This document shows positions 9,577 through 18,058 of a stretch of DNA of 64,000 nt, in pieces; the stretch's first letter is position 1; every line of letters starts with the position of its first letter. Where the stretch lies: assembly GCF_004117855.1 (NCBI RefSeq), contig NZ_QWBW01000022.1, positions 17,752-81,751 on the forward strand, in the 5' to 3' direction. This DNA comes from Modicisalibacter coralii. GTDB taxonomy: Bacteria; Pseudomonadota; Gammaproteobacteria; Pseudomonadales; Halomonadaceae. Both the position numbers and the translations under genes were made by a program. Below the pieces are notes generated by a model. The model did no database searches. It saw only the letters and a program-made list of their open reading frames with translations, and was not told the DNA's origin.

Positions 9577-10263
9577 ATGATCGATCTGTACTACTGGACG
9601 ACACCCAACGGCCACAAGATCACGCTGTTCCTCGAGGAGGCGGGGCTCGACTATCGGCTGCATCCCGTGAACATCGGCCGCGGCGAGCAGTTTGCCGCCG
9701 AATTCCTGGAGATCGCCCCCAACAACCGGATCCCGGCGATCGTCGATCGCAATCCCGCCGACGGCGGTCAGCCGCTGGCACTGTTCGAGTCGGGGGCAAT
9801 CCTCGAATACCTGGCCGACAAGAGCGGCCAGTTCCTGCCGGCGAGCGGCCGCGAGCGCTACGTGGTGCTGCAGTGGCTCTACTGGCAGATGGGCGGCCTG
9901 GGGCCGATGGCCGGCCAGAACCATCATTTCCGCAACTATGCCCCGGCGCGTATCGACTATGCGATCGAGCGCTACGCCAAGGAGACCGCGCGGCTCTACG
10001 GCGTGCTCGACCGGCGTCTCGAGGATCACGAGTTCGTCGGCGGCGACGCCTACAGCATCGCCGACATGGCGATCTGGCCGTGGATCAAGCCGCACGCCAG
10101 GCAAGGGCAGGATCTCGAGGACTTCCCCCATGTCCAGCGCTGGTTCACGGCGATCGGCGAGCGTAACGGCGTCCGGCGCGCCTATGCCCGGGCCGAGACG
10201 GTCAATCCCCGCGATGGCGTGGAGATGGACGACGAGGCGCGCCGGCATCTGTTCGGCCGATGA
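9577..10263 (+). CDS. Nu-class glutathione transferase (YfcG-like)
   Basis: Cytoplasmic 228-residue protein of the YfcG/YghU group, known for glutathione-dependent disulfide reductase and peroxidase activity. The start MIDLYYWTTPNGHKITLFLEE carries the TPNGHK motif, whose Thr/Asn contact glutathione in the family. NNRIPAIVD contains the cis-proline, and ESGAILEYLADK the gamma-Glu binding Glu-Ser. A strong ACAGGAGG lies 4-6 bases before the ATG. The 200-base gap after betC shows nothing notable. Ends in a strong hairpin. Confidence 0.85.
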   Translation: MIDLYYWTTPNGHKITLFLEEAGLDYRLHPVNIGRGEQFAAEFLEIAPNNRIPAIVDRNPADGGQPLALFESGAILEYLADKSGQFLPASGRERYVVLQWLYWQMGGLGPMAGQNHHFRNYAPARIDYAIERYAKETARLYGVLDRRLEDHEFVGGDAYSIADMAIWPWIKPHARQGQDLEDFPHVQRWFTAIGERNGVRRAYARAETVNPRDGVEMDDEARRHLFGR

Positions 10264-10276
10264 TCCGCTGCATGTG

Positions 10277-10309
10277 ACGCGACGCCCGGCCAATGGCCGG
10301 GCGTCGCGT
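10277..10309. terminator. Bidirectional hairpin between convergent genes
   Basis: A perfect 15-bp stem (10277-10291 with 10295-10309) closes on an AAT loop. It sits between the stops of the GST (+) and the acetyltransferase (-). No T run follows on either side, so termination may be factor-assisted. Confidence 0.65.
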
Positions 10310-10320
10310 GTCGAGGCTCG

Positions 10321-10740
10321 CTAATCGTCGGCGATCAGCCGCTTGCCCAGCGTCACGAACTCGCCGGTGTCGTAGCCCAGCCCTCGGTAGTAGTCGACCA
10401 GTTGCGGGTGCTCGTGGCGTACCATCAGCATCAGCTTGGGGCAGCCGCGGGCGAGCAGGGCGTTCTCCACGGCGGCGAGCATCCGCCTGCCGAGCCCGCG
10501 CCCCTGGTGTTCGGGCGCCACCGCCAGGTAGTGCAACCAGCCGCGATGGCCATCGTAGCCGGCCATGGCGCTGGCCATTACCCGGCCCTCGATCTCGCCG
10601 ACCAGGAACAGGCTGGGGTCCTCGGCCAGCTTGCGGGCGATATCGCGCTGAGGGTGGTTCCAGGGGCGGGTCAGCGCGCAGCGCTCCCAGAGCGCGACGA
10701 CCGCGGCTTCATCCTCGTGGCGGAAAGGGCGGATCTGCAT
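10321..10740 (-). CDS. ypeA: GNAT family acetyltransferase YpeA
   Basis: Acetyl-CoA-dependent N-acetyltransferase of 139 residues. The acetyl-CoA pyrophosphate loop is EHQGRGLGRRML (consensus Q/RxxGxG/A), preceded by the beta4 strand GWLHYLAVAP. Flanking motifs LWERCALTRPWNHP, AGYDGHRG, RGCPKLMLMV and LGKRLI match the YpeA subfamily closely. The acceptor substrate is not known. It overlaps nothing and ends at the shared hairpin with the upstream-facing GST. Confidence 0.88.
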   Translation of the reverse strand: MQIRPFRHEDEAAVVALWERCALTRPWNHPQRDIARKLAEDPSLFLVGEIEGRVMASAMAGYDGHRGWLHYLAVAPEHQGRGLGRRMLAAVENALLARGCPKLMLMVRHEHPQLVDYYRGLGYDTGEFVTLGKRLIADD

Positions 10741-10786
10741 GATGTCCGGGGCTCCGGTGGTGGGTTCGAGCCCCTATCGTAACGAA

Positions 10787-10959
10787 GGAAACGCTGCATA
10801 AATGCCTGCGCGGACTCGGCGCCCCCAACGAATCGCTTCGTTGCGTGGTACTGGGGCGCCAGCCCGGTCGAAAACTCGCCTAACTTCATGTTATGTCTCG
10901 TTTTCTGTGTTCCATGCGCCTCGCGCTTCATCCCGCTCGTCGATTTATTCAGCATTTCC
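10787..10959. mobile_element. MITE-like element with inverted ends
   Basis: Left end 10787-10804 and the reverse complement of 10942-10959 agree at 15 of 18 positions (GGAAAYGCTGMATAAATS). Both ends are flanked by CGAA (10783-10786 and 10960-10963), a possible 4-bp target duplication. Inside, GGCGCCCC pairs with GGGGCGCC around ACGAA-TCGC-TTCGT. No coding capacity. It lies between ypeA and the TonB receptor gene. Confidence 0.6.
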
Positions 10960-10970
10960 CGAATACGCCG

Positions 10971-11010
10971 GCCCCCGAAGAGGCCGACGGATCCGCGTCG
11001 CTGCGGGGGC
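10971..11010 (-). terminator. Possible terminator of the TonB receptor gene
   Basis: GCCCCCG (10971-10977) pairs with CGGGGGC (11004-11010), with an inner CGACG/CGTCG stem. No T run follows, so the call is weak. Confidence 0.35.
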
Positions 11011-11014
11011 GGGC

Positions 11015-13201
11015 TCAGAACCGATAGGAGAGGGTGCCCGTCACGCTGCGTTCGGCGCCGTAGTAGCAGCGACCCGCGTTGTTGCACTGGGCGATGTACG
11101 TCTCGTCGAACAGGTTCCTGACGTTGACCCGGGCGCTCCAGTCGTCGGTGAGGGCATACCCCAGGGCCGCGTCGACGAGGGTCTCGCCGCCGGTGTCGAG
11201 CGTGCCATAGTCCAGGGACTGCGGCGGGTAGGCGTAGGAGCTTCCCAGATAACGGACGCCCAGGCCGGTCTGCAGACCGCGCAGGGCACCCTGCGTGAAG
11301 GCGTAGTTGGCCCACAGCGAGGCCTGGTGCCGGGGAACGCCGGTAACCTGCCTGTCCTCGTAACGCGATCCGGCGTCGTCGGTGATCCGGGCGTCGGTAT
11401 AGGTATAGGCCGCCGTCAGGTTGAGGTTGTCGGTGATGTCGCTCTTGAGCTCGACTTCCACGCCCTTCGAACGTGTCTCGCCCACTTGCCGGTAATCGCC
11501 CGCCAGGTTGTCGTAGGTCACGTCGTCTTCCTTGGTCAGGTCGAAGTAGGCGACGGTCAGCGAGGTGTTCGAGCCGGCGGGTTCGTACTTCACGCCCAGC
11601 TCGATCTGATCGCCGGTGATCGGCTCGAAGGTGTCACCGCCGTTGGTGGAGAACTGCTGGACGGGCACGAAGGTCGTGGCATAGCTGATATAGGGCGACA
11701 GACCGACATCGAACTGATACATCAGGCCCGTCTGCCAGGTGAGTTCGTTGTCCGTGCGCGTGCTGCCGTCGTTCCCGGGCGTACGGTCGTCGTACTCGCT
11801 CCTGGCCCAGTCGTAGCGCGTGCCGACCAGGGCGATCAGCCCTCCCGTCCTGGCTTGCCATTGCGTGTAGGCGCCCGCCAGTTCCTGGGTGATCTCGTCG
11901 TCCGAGGACAGGGTCGAGGTCCGCGGCTCGCCGGTGTACCGCGGGTCGAAGACATCGATCAACTGGAATTCGCCACCCGCGATGTTGCCGATGTACTGGA
12001 CCTGATCGAACGAGGTCCTGTCGTAACTGGCGCCGAACAGCAGGGTATTGTCGAGCGCACCGGCCGTGAAATGGCCGACGAGCTGGTTGTCGATCGAATC
12101 GACCCGGGTGTCGTTGTCCCGGTCGCGACCATAGGCGCCCACGAAGGGCCCGTAGCCCCGGTCGACGAAGGACCACCAGGTTTCCCGGCGCTCGACCCGG
12201 GAGCGCACATGGCGGGCGTTCTGACGGAACGTCCAGGCGTCGTCGAACCGGTGCTCGTATTCGTAGCCCAGCGTCCAGAATTCGCGATCGAAGGTATCCC
12301 AGTCGGGATGCCCCAGGTTGGTGTCGGTATCCAGTCGGCCACCGGCACGTGACAGCAGGGTGCCGGCCGCCGGCAGCCCCAACTGGATCTCGGTGTCGTC
12401 CTTCTGATACTGGGCGAGCAGGGTCAGGGTGTCGCGGTCACTGAGGTCGATGGCCAGGGAGGGCGCAATGTAGAGACGATCGTCCGGCACGCTGTCGGTC
12501 TGGGTATCGGCGCGACGCCCCAGGAAGACCAGCCGACCTCGGACGCGGTCGTCCCCGGTCAAGGCCCCCGATACGTCGGCGGAGACCTGGCGGCGGTCGT
12601 GGGTGCCGTAGCTCAGGTTCACTTCGCCGCGCCGCGCCGCCGTGGGTCGCTTGCTGACCAGATTGACCAGGCCGCCGGGGACGTTCTCGCCATACAGCAC
12701 CGATGTCGGGCCCTTGAACACTTCCACCCGCTCGAGCCCGTAGGGTTCCGCCGAGGTGGCATAGGCATTGGACTGCATGCGCAGGCCGTCCCGATAGGTG
12801 CCATAGCCGTAATCGCGCTGGTTCATGCCGCGGATGTAGAAGATGTCGCCGGCCAGCGCGTCGCCCGCCGGGTAGTTGGCCGCGGAAACGCCCGGTACGT
12901 ATTCGAGGATATCGCCGAGCGTCTGAGCGCCCTGGTCCTCGATCTGCTGGCGGGTCACCACGGACACCGATCGCGGCGTCTCGGCCAGTGGCGTGTCCGT
13001 CTTGGTGGCCGTCAGGCTGCGTTCGGCCTTGTAGCCCTTGTCGGGGCCGCGTGGCTTCTGCTTGTCGGCGGTGACGGTGATGGCGTCCAGCGACATGGCC
13101 TCGCTGCTGTCCTGCGCGGCGACCGGAAAGGAGGCCATTGCCACCATCGTGGCCAGCAGGCTGGTGTGGAAAGGCGAAAGACGTCTGTGCGTTGGCTTCA
13201 T
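11015..13201 (-). CDS. TonB-dependent siderophore receptor
   Basis: Outer-membrane ferric-siderophore transporter of 728 residues. A signal peptide (about 1-30, ending FPVAAQ) precedes a TonB-box-like DAITVTADK. The plug domain contains SVSVVTRQQIEDQGAQTL, YIRGMN, GLERVEVFKGPTSVLYG and PGGLVNLVSKRP. A 22-strand barrel follows, ending VTGTLSYRF with terminal Phe. The architecture matches the FhuA/FpvA-like hydroxamate or mixed receptors; the ligand is unknown. ATG 13201 has GGAAG upstream; an earlier ATG at 13252 would put charged residues before the signal. A Fur box covers the promoter region. No siderophore biosynthesis or ABC genes adjoin it. Confidence 0.9.
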   Translation of the reverse strand: MKPTHRRLSPFHTSLLATMVAMASFPVAAQDSSEAMSLDAITVTADKQKPRGPDKGYKAERSLTATKTDTPLAETPRSVSVVTRQQIEDQGAQTLGDILEYVPGVSAANYPAGDALAGDIFYIRGMNQRDYGYGTYRDGLRMQSNAYATSAEPYGLERVEVFKGPTSVLYGENVPGGLVNLVSKRPTAARRGEVNLSYGTHDRRQVSADVSGALTGDDRVRGRLVFLGRRADTQTDSVPDDRLYIAPSLAIDLSDRDTLTLLAQYQKDDTEIQLGLPAAGTLLSRAGGRLDTDTNLGHPDWDTFDREFWTLGYEYEHRFDDAWTFRQNARHVRSRVERRETWWSFVDRGYGPFVGAYGRDRDNDTRVDSIDNQLVGHFTAGALDNTLLFGASYDRTSFDQVQYIGNIAGGEFQLIDVFDPRYTGEPRTSTLSSDDEITQELAGAYTQWQARTGGLIALVGTRYDWARSEYDDRTPGNDGSTRTDNELTWQTGLMYQFDVGLSPYISYATTFVPVQQFSTNGGDTFEPITGDQIELGVKYEPAGSNTSLTVAYFDLTKEDDVTYDNLAGDYRQVGETRSKGVEVELKSDITDNLNLTAAYTYTDARITDDAGSRYEDRQVTGVPRHQASLWANYAFTQGALRGLQTGLGVRYLGSSYAYPPQSLDYGTLDTGGETLVDAALGYALTDDWSARVNVRNLFDETYIAQCNNAGRCYYGAERSVTGTLSYRF

Positions 13202-13272
13202 GGCCGGCTTCCGTTGTTTTTCGTGGATCGGGCGTTCCCCGATGGCGGACATTATCGGAAGCCAATACTAAT

Positions 13273-13291
13273 GTAAATAATAGTTATTATC
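13273..13291 (-). promoter_or_regulatory. Fur box
   Basis: Read on the minus strand, the 19 bases begin GATAATAAC and end ATTTAC. They match 13 of 19 positions of the classical GATAATGATAATCATTATC consensus. Position, about 70-90 bp before the TonB receptor start, fits iron repression. Confidence 0.6.
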
Positions 13292-13318
13292 AGTAATGGG
13301 CTGGGGCAGCGATTACCG

Positions 13319-13343
13319 CCGGGCCGCCCGGCGAGCGGCCCGG
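13319..13343 (-). terminator. Hairpin after the efflux operon
   Basis: CCGGGCCGC (13319-13327) pairs with GCGGCCCGG (13335-13343) immediately past the stop of the FUSC gene. No clear T run. Confidence 0.4.
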
Positions 13344-13349
13344 GCGCGC

Positions 13350-15389
13350 CTAGCGGGAAGGTGCCTTCGCCGAGCGCGCGGCGATGCGTTCGGCCTGTTC
13401 CCGCAGCGTCAGGCCCAGGCGCTCGAGCATGCCCTGCAGCAGTTCGATCCGGGCCTCGGGCAGCGCACGGTGTTCCCGGACCGTCTCGAGCAGGGTGTGG
13501 CCGGCGTCGTCCAGTGTCGGCGAGGTGCAACCATCGGCACAGCGTTGGTAGGCCGCGGCCAGGGCCTGCTGATAGTCGCGTCGGGCGCGGCGCACCGGCG
13601 CGGCGCGGGTGTCGTCGAGCCACTGGCGCAGGCGCAGGCTGCTGGCACCCAGGTCCAGCCCGGAGAGGCCCAGCGCGAACAGGTGGCGCTGGTCCTCGGG
13701 CAGCATGTCGTCGTGGCGGGCCAGGGCCAGCAGTCGGTCGGCGATATGCCCGCTGAAGCGCGTCTCGGCCTCGCCCAGCGAGCCCTGGTCGAGGCGCCGC
13801 AGATCCCGGGCGATGGCACCCACCAGCCGCCGTCGGCGCAGCGTGGCGCCGAGGCCGGGCAGCAGCCGGAAGCTCATCACCACGGCGCTCAGGCCGATGA
13901 TCACCGCGATCGCGCGATTGGCGAAGCTGTCGAAGGAGAAGTCCATGCCGTTGCCGGGCATGGTCAGCAGGATGTTGAAGATGGTGAAGGCCAGGCAGTA
14001 GCCCATGGTCCGCGGGTTGCCGGCGCCCAGCAGGCCGAGGAACAGTGGCGTGCCGAAGAGCATGGCGAGCATCGGGTAGCCGTTGGCCTGCGACAGCAGC
14101 ACATGGCCGAACAGGAAGGCGCTGGGGATCGCCGCCAGCATGCCCTTGTAGAACATCAGGGTGATCGCCACCGGGTTGTCGCGGCTGGCGAAGAACGCGG
14201 AGAACAGGGTGCCGAGCAACATCGCCACCTGGCCGTTCGACCAGTGGGTGAGAATCCAGAAGGTGGCCAGGCAGCCGAACACGATGCCGGCGCGCAGCGC
14301 GTTGACCCCGGCCGCGAGATGGTCGCGATGCCAGGAAAGCCGCCCGCCGCGCACATGCTTGCTGCCGGGGGTGACGATCGCCTCGCGGGCATCGAGCATG
14401 ACGATGGCGTGACCGAGGATGTCGCGCAGCCCCAGCACGAGGCGCCGCTGCAGGGGCGCGCGGCGGGTCTCGTCGAGCTCCAGGGCGCGGTGGCGCAGTG
14501 CCTGCAGGCGGCGTCTCGCGGCCGGAACGCCTTCGACATCCTCGGCCTCGCGGAAACCCCGGGCGCACTCGCCGGCCAGTTCGCGGATGTCGGTGTCGAG
14601 CGTCTCGCGGGTGTCGCGCAGCAGGTGATGCATGGCGTGCAGGGTGGCGAAGAAGCGCAGCGTGCGCCGGGTCAGCACGTGAGTGGCGCGGACGCGGCCG
14701 TTGCCCTCCGGGCCCTCGTAGCGGGCTGCCTGGCTGTCGGTCTCGAGCTGGGTCAGCGGTGCCAGGCTGCCGGTCAGCGAGGCCTGCAGTTCGGCGTCGT
14801 CGCGACTCGCCTCGAGGCGCTGAGCGGCCTGCAGAAAGGCCTGGTTGATCACCGTGTTGGCCTGATCGGCCAGATGCTCGCGTACTCGGGTGGGCCACAG
14901 CAGCGAGCTGACCAGCGTCGCGCAGATCGCCCCCAGCCCCAGTTCCGAAAGACGCGCCACCGCCACGTCGAAGACGCTGGCCGGGTTGCTGCCGGCGATC
15001 ACCACGATCAGCATCGCCGTCACCGCGGCCATGATGCAGCCGTAGGAGAAGTTGTTGCGCAGCAGCGAACTACCGTAGGTACACAGCATGATCCAGGCGG
15101 TGAGGGTGATCAGTGCCGGTACCCGTGCCTGGACGAACAGCGACATGATCACGGTCCCGGCCACGGCGCCGATGAAGGTGCCGCCGATCTGGCACAGCCC
15201 CTTCTCGATCACCATGCCGCTCATCGGTCGGATCTGCAGGAAGGCCGCCGAGATCAGCGCCCAGTAGGGGCGGTCGAGATCGAACCAGAGCGCCAGATAG
15301 AGCGCCAGGAACATCGCCAGGGTCGCCTTGATGGCGAACTTGACCGCGCTCGCCGACGGGGTGAGATAGGCCTCGAGAAGAGCGGGCAT
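13350..15389 (-). CDS. FUSC-family efflux permease (AaeB-like)
   Basis: Inner-membrane pump component of 679 residues with the aromatic acid exporter/FUSC layout. Residues about 15-170 form a first block of about six membrane helices (FAIKATLAMFLALYLALWFDL). A soluble helical region follows (about 180-360), then a second helix block (about 365-530, GIVFGCLATFWILTHW) and a C-terminal helical tail. E. coli AaeB is similar in length and exports hydroxylated aromatic carboxylates with AaeA. It starts just after the HlyD gene stop; a GTG two codons upstream at 15395 is possible. Third gene of the three-gene operon. Substrate inferred only. Confidence 0.85.
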   Translation of the reverse strand: MPALLEAYLTPSASAVKFAIKATLAMFLALYLALWFDLDRPYWALISAAFLQIRPMSGMVIEKGLCQIGGTFIGAVAGTVIMSLFVQARVPALITLTAWIMLCTYGSSLLRNNFSYGCIMAAVTAMLIVVIAGSNPASVFDVAVARLSELGLGAICATLVSSLLWPTRVREHLADQANTVINQAFLQAAQRLEASRDDAELQASLTGSLAPLTQLETDSQAARYEGPEGNGRVRATHVLTRRTLRFFATLHAMHHLLRDTRETLDTDIRELAGECARGFREAEDVEGVPAARRRLQALRHRALELDETRRAPLQRRLVLGLRDILGHAIVMLDAREAIVTPGSKHVRGGRLSWHRDHLAAGVNALRAGIVFGCLATFWILTHWSNGQVAMLLGTLFSAFFASRDNPVAITLMFYKGMLAAIPSAFLFGHVLLSQANGYPMLAMLFGTPLFLGLLGAGNPRTMGYCLAFTIFNILLTMPGNGMDFSFDSFANRAIAVIIGLSAVVMSFRLLPGLGATLRRRRLVGAIARDLRRLDQGSLGEAETRFSGHIADRLLALARHDDMLPEDQRHLFALGLSGLDLGASSLRLRQWLDDTRAAPVRRARRDYQQALAAAYQRCADGCTSPTLDDAGHTLLETVREHRALPEARIELLQGMLERLGLTLREQAERIAARSAKAPSR

Positions 15390-15398
15390 GGCCACGGC

Positions 15399-16265
15399 TC
15401 AGCGCTTGGCGTCGTCGAGGATGCGGACCGTGGCGGTCATCCCGGCGCTGAGCAGCGTCTCGTCGGGAATGGCGTCGAGCTCGATGCGTACCGGAATGCG
15501 CTGGGCCAGGCGCACCCAGTTGAAGGTCGGCTGGACCTGCGGCAGCAGTTCGCTGTTGGCCGTGGTGTTGGCGTTGGCGATGCCGCGGCCGATGCCGGCG
15601 ACGTGGCCCTGCAACCGGGTGTCGCCGCTCATCAGGGTGATCTCCGCGGGGTCGCCGAGGTCGATGAAGGGCATCTTGGTCTCTTCGAAATAGCCGGTGA
15701 CGTAGAAGGAGTGCGACTCGACCAGCGCCATCACCGGGTTGCCGGCGGTGACGTAGTTGCCGGCGTTGAGGTGCAGGTTGAGGATGTGGCCGTCGACCGG
15801 GGCGGTGACGGTGGTACGCTCGAGATCCAGTTCGGCGCTCGCCAGATCGGCCTTGGCCTGGTTCAGTTCGGCCTCGGCGACCCGCGTATTGATGCGCGCG
15901 ATCTCCTGGTTCTCGTCGCTGATCGCCTGGTTGCTCAGGCGCTGGCGGCGCGTCTGCTCGTGGCGCTTGAGCTCCAGGGTCGCCTGGCGTTGGTCGACCA
16001 CCGCCCGGGCCTTGTCGACGGCCGTCCGATAGCGGGCGTCGTTGATCGTGAACAGCGTCTCCCCCTTGCGCACCGCGGCGTTGTCCTGCACCGGCAGGCT
16101 GGCGACCCAGCCCGAGACATCGGGGGCGATGGTGATCACGTTGGCGCGAACCCGGCCGTCGCGGGTCCAGGGCGTGTACAGGTAGTAATACCACAGCCAC
16201 AGGCCGGCGGCGATGGCGGCGGCGACGATCAGCAGGGTGATGAGAATGCGAAGCGACTTGCGCAT
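15399..16265 (-). CDS. HlyD-family periplasmic adaptor (AaeA-like)
   Basis: Membrane-fusion protein of 288 residues that would link the FUSC permease to the outer membrane. It has one N-terminal membrane helix (about 6-28) and a barrel-sandwich lipoyl domain (VITIAPDVSGWVASLPVQDNA and TTVTAPVDGHILNL). A helical hairpin (about 90-145, VDQRQATLELKRHEQTRRQR) and a beta-barrel part follow. The length matches AaeA-type adaptors (about 300). Its start overlaps the stop of the DUF1656 gene, and the permease starts just after it, so the three are co-translated. Confidence 0.88.
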   Translation of the reverse strand: MRKSLRILITLLIVAAAIAAGLWLWYYYLYTPWTRDGRVRANVITIAPDVSGWVASLPVQDNAAVRKGETLFTINDARYRTAVDKARAVVDQRQATLELKRHEQTRRQRLSNQAISDENQEIARINTRVAEAELNQAKADLASAELDLERTTVTAPVDGHILNLHLNAGNYVTAGNPVMALVESHSFYVTGYFEETKMPFIDLGDPAEITLMSGDTRLQGHVAGIGRGIANANTTANSELLPQVQPTFNWVRLAQRIPVRIELDAIPDETLLSAGMTATVRILDDAKR

Positions 16266-16486
16266 CAGGCGGCCGTCCCGTTGGCGAAGGAGAACATGAA
16301 AGCGATGGCGGCGGTCAGGATGACGAACAGCGCGGCGTCGAACCAGGCCTCGTACCAGAGTACCTGCTGGCTCATGAAGCGATGCAGCAGGGTGCGCACG
16401 GCGACGGCGCAGAGAAAGCCCAGCAGGGCATAGAGCAGCAGCGGGCTCAGATAGATACCCCCCACGGCGATTTCACGAAGTCCCAT
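16265..16486 (-). CDS. DUF1656 small membrane protein (AaeX-like)
   Basis: A 73-residue protein with two predicted helices (about 10-32 and 50-70). It matches the DUF1656/AaeX proteins that head AaeXAB-type operons; their role in the pump is not established. AGAGGA lies before the ATG. The promoter must lie in the 250-base divergent region shared with the ABC binding-protein gene. Confidence 0.82.
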   Translation of the reverse strand: MGLREIAVGGIYLSPLLLYALLGFLCAVAVRTLLHRFMSQQVLWYEAWFDAALFVILTAAIAFMFSFANGTAA

Positions 16487-16604
16487 GGTGTGTCCTCTCG
16501 TTTCCCTACGTGGCAGGGCTGCTCGCGCGAGGCGTCATGGTAGCAGGACGGCCGGCGCGACTCACCGTCCCGATGACACGGGCCGGGCCCGCTCGGGTAT
16601 AGCG

Positions 16605-16620
16605 TTGACCAGTGGACCAA
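16605..16620. promoter_or_regulatory. Imperfect palindrome in divergent promoter region
   Basis: TTGACCA-G-TGGACCAA, with one mismatched pair, resembles the TGGTCCA half-sites of GntR/FadR-type regulators. It lies between the efflux operon (-) and the ABC binding-protein gene (+). The TTGACC could also serve as a -35 element toward the ABC gene. Weak evidence. Confidence 0.3.
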
Positions 16621-16738
16621 CGGACGCTTTGTCTATCCCCGGTCGCCCGCTTATGCTGGATGTCAGGGCTGGTGTCACGAAGGGTCACGCCCGCCGATCG
16701 ACGATCAACAATCAAGGTCAGCAATGGAGATCTCTGCA

Positions 16739-17962
16739 ATGACCGTCAAGAAACCGCTAATCGGTGCCATTTCCGCCATCGCCTTGGCGACCAGCATGTC
16801 CGCCCTGGCGGCTCCGCTCAAGGTCGGGGTCCTGGTTCCGCTCACCGGCGACCTGCAAAGCTACGGCGAACCCGCGCTCAAGGCCACGCAACTGGCCGCC
16901 GAGGAGATCAACGCCGCCGGTGGCGTGATGGGCGAGGACGTCGAGATCGCCAGCGGCGATACCCAGACTTCGCCCCAGCCCGGCGTGGCCGCGGCGCAGA
17001 AGCTGGTCAACGTCGAGGGCGTCAGCGCGATCATGGGCGCGCTGTCCAGCGGCGTGACCATCCCGGTCGCCCAGAGCGTGGCCAAGCCGGGCAAGATTCC
17101 GCAGATCAGCAGTGCCTCGACCTCGCCGGTGGTCACCTCCCTCGACGACGACGACTTCCTGTTCCGCACCGTGCCGTCCGACGCCTTCCAGGGCGTGGCG
17201 CTGTCCCAGATCACCGCCGACAAGGGCTACGAGACGGTCAGCGTCATCTACATCAACAACGACTACGGCAAGGGCCTGGCCGATGCCTTCACCAAGGCCT
17301 TCGAGGGCCAGGGCGGCAAGGTGGCGGCGACCGTGGCCTACGAGCAGGGTCAGCCGGCCTATCGCGGTGAGCTGCAGCAGGCCGACAGCGGCGACCCCGA
17401 GGCGCTGGTGCTGATCGGTTATCCGGAAAACGGCCAGACCATTCTGCGTCAGGCGCTGGAAGGCGGCTACTTCCGCAACTTCGTCTTCACCGACGGCATG
17501 AAGGCGCCCGAACTGGTCGCCAACCTGGGGGCGGAATACCTCAACGGCTCGGTGGGTACCGTTCCTCAGGCCCGCGCCGACTCGCCGGGAGCCAAGCACT
17601 TCAGCAGCGCCTACGAAAAGACCTACGGCGCGGTACCGCCCAAGCCCTATCTGGACACCGCCTACGATGCCTTCTACCTGATCGCGCTGGCCGCCGAGGC
17701 CGCCGACTCCACCGACAGCGTGGCGATTCGCGACCACCTGCGCGACGTCGCCAACCCGCCGGGCGAGAAGGTCGGGCCGGGCGAGTTCGACAAGGCGGTC
17801 AAGCTCCTCGAGGCTGGCAAGGACATCGACTACGAGGGCGCCTCCGGTTCGGTGAACTTCGACGACAACGGCGACGTTCCCGGCACCTTCGGCGAGTGGA
17901 CCTTCGAGGACGGCAAGATCGTCACCAAGCGGATCTTCGAGCCCAAGATGGACGAGAAGTGA
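16739..17962 (+). CDS. ABC transporter substrate-binding protein (branched-chain amino acid type)
   Basis: Periplasmic binding protein of 407 residues, LivK/HAAT class (peripla_BP_6 fold). A signal peptide ends at SALAAP. The mature N-terminus LKVGVLVPLTGDLQSYGEP and the repeats AAEEINAAGGV, IMGALSSGVTIPVA and INNDYGKGLADAF are diagnostic. Ligand could be amino acids, amides or related compounds. GGAG at 16726-16729 favours ATG 16739 over an ATG 15 bases upstream. The permease and ATPase genes lie downstream on the opposite strand, convergent rather than in one operon, which is unusual for this class. Confidence 0.88.
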   Translation: MTVKKPLIGAISAIALATSMSALAAPLKVGVLVPLTGDLQSYGEPALKATQLAAEEINAAGGVMGEDVEIASGDTQTSPQPGVAAAQKLVNVEGVSAIMGALSSGVTIPVAQSVAKPGKIPQISSASTSPVVTSLDDDDFLFRTVPSDAFQGVALSQITADKGYETVSVIYINNDYGKGLADAFTKAFEGQGGKVAATVAYEQGQPAYRGELQQADSGDPEALVLIGYPENGQTILRQALEGGYFRNFVFTDGMKAPELVANLGAEYLNGSVGTVPQARADSPGAKHFSSAYEKTYGAVPPKPYLDTAYDAFYLIALAAEAADSTDSVAIRDHLRDVANPPGEKVGPGEFDKAVKLLEAGKDIDYEGASGSVNFDDNGDVPGTFGEWTFEDGKIVTKRIFEPKMDEK

Positions 17963-17967
17963 GCAGC

Positions 17968-17990
17968 GCCGCGGGCCGAAGGCCCGCGGC
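17968..17990 (+). terminator. Terminator hairpin of the binding-protein gene
   Basis: GCCGCGGGCC (17968-17977) pairs with GGCCCGCGGC (17981-17990) over a GAA loop, directly after the stop. No T run follows. Confidence 0.6.
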
Positions 17991-18011
17991 AATCCCACCG
18001 CTTGCAACGCA

Positions 18012-18039
18012 AACGCCCCGGCCAGTTGGCCGGGGCGTT
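18012..18039. terminator. Terminator hairpin between convergent ABC genes
   Basis: A 13-bp stem, AACGCCCCGGCCA with TGGCCGGGGCGTT, separates the binding-protein gene from the end of the permease operon. An outer GCAACG/CGTTGC pair extends it. It serves the minus-strand operon best. Confidence 0.6.
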
Positions 18040-18058
18040 CGTCGTTGCGGGCAGGGGC

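Noticed and set aside
13296..16433. A 1045-codon open frame on the plus strand opposite the efflux operon
   Set aside because: Low-complexity Gln/His/Arg/Gly translation crossing three recognisable minus-strand genes; a GC-driven shadow.
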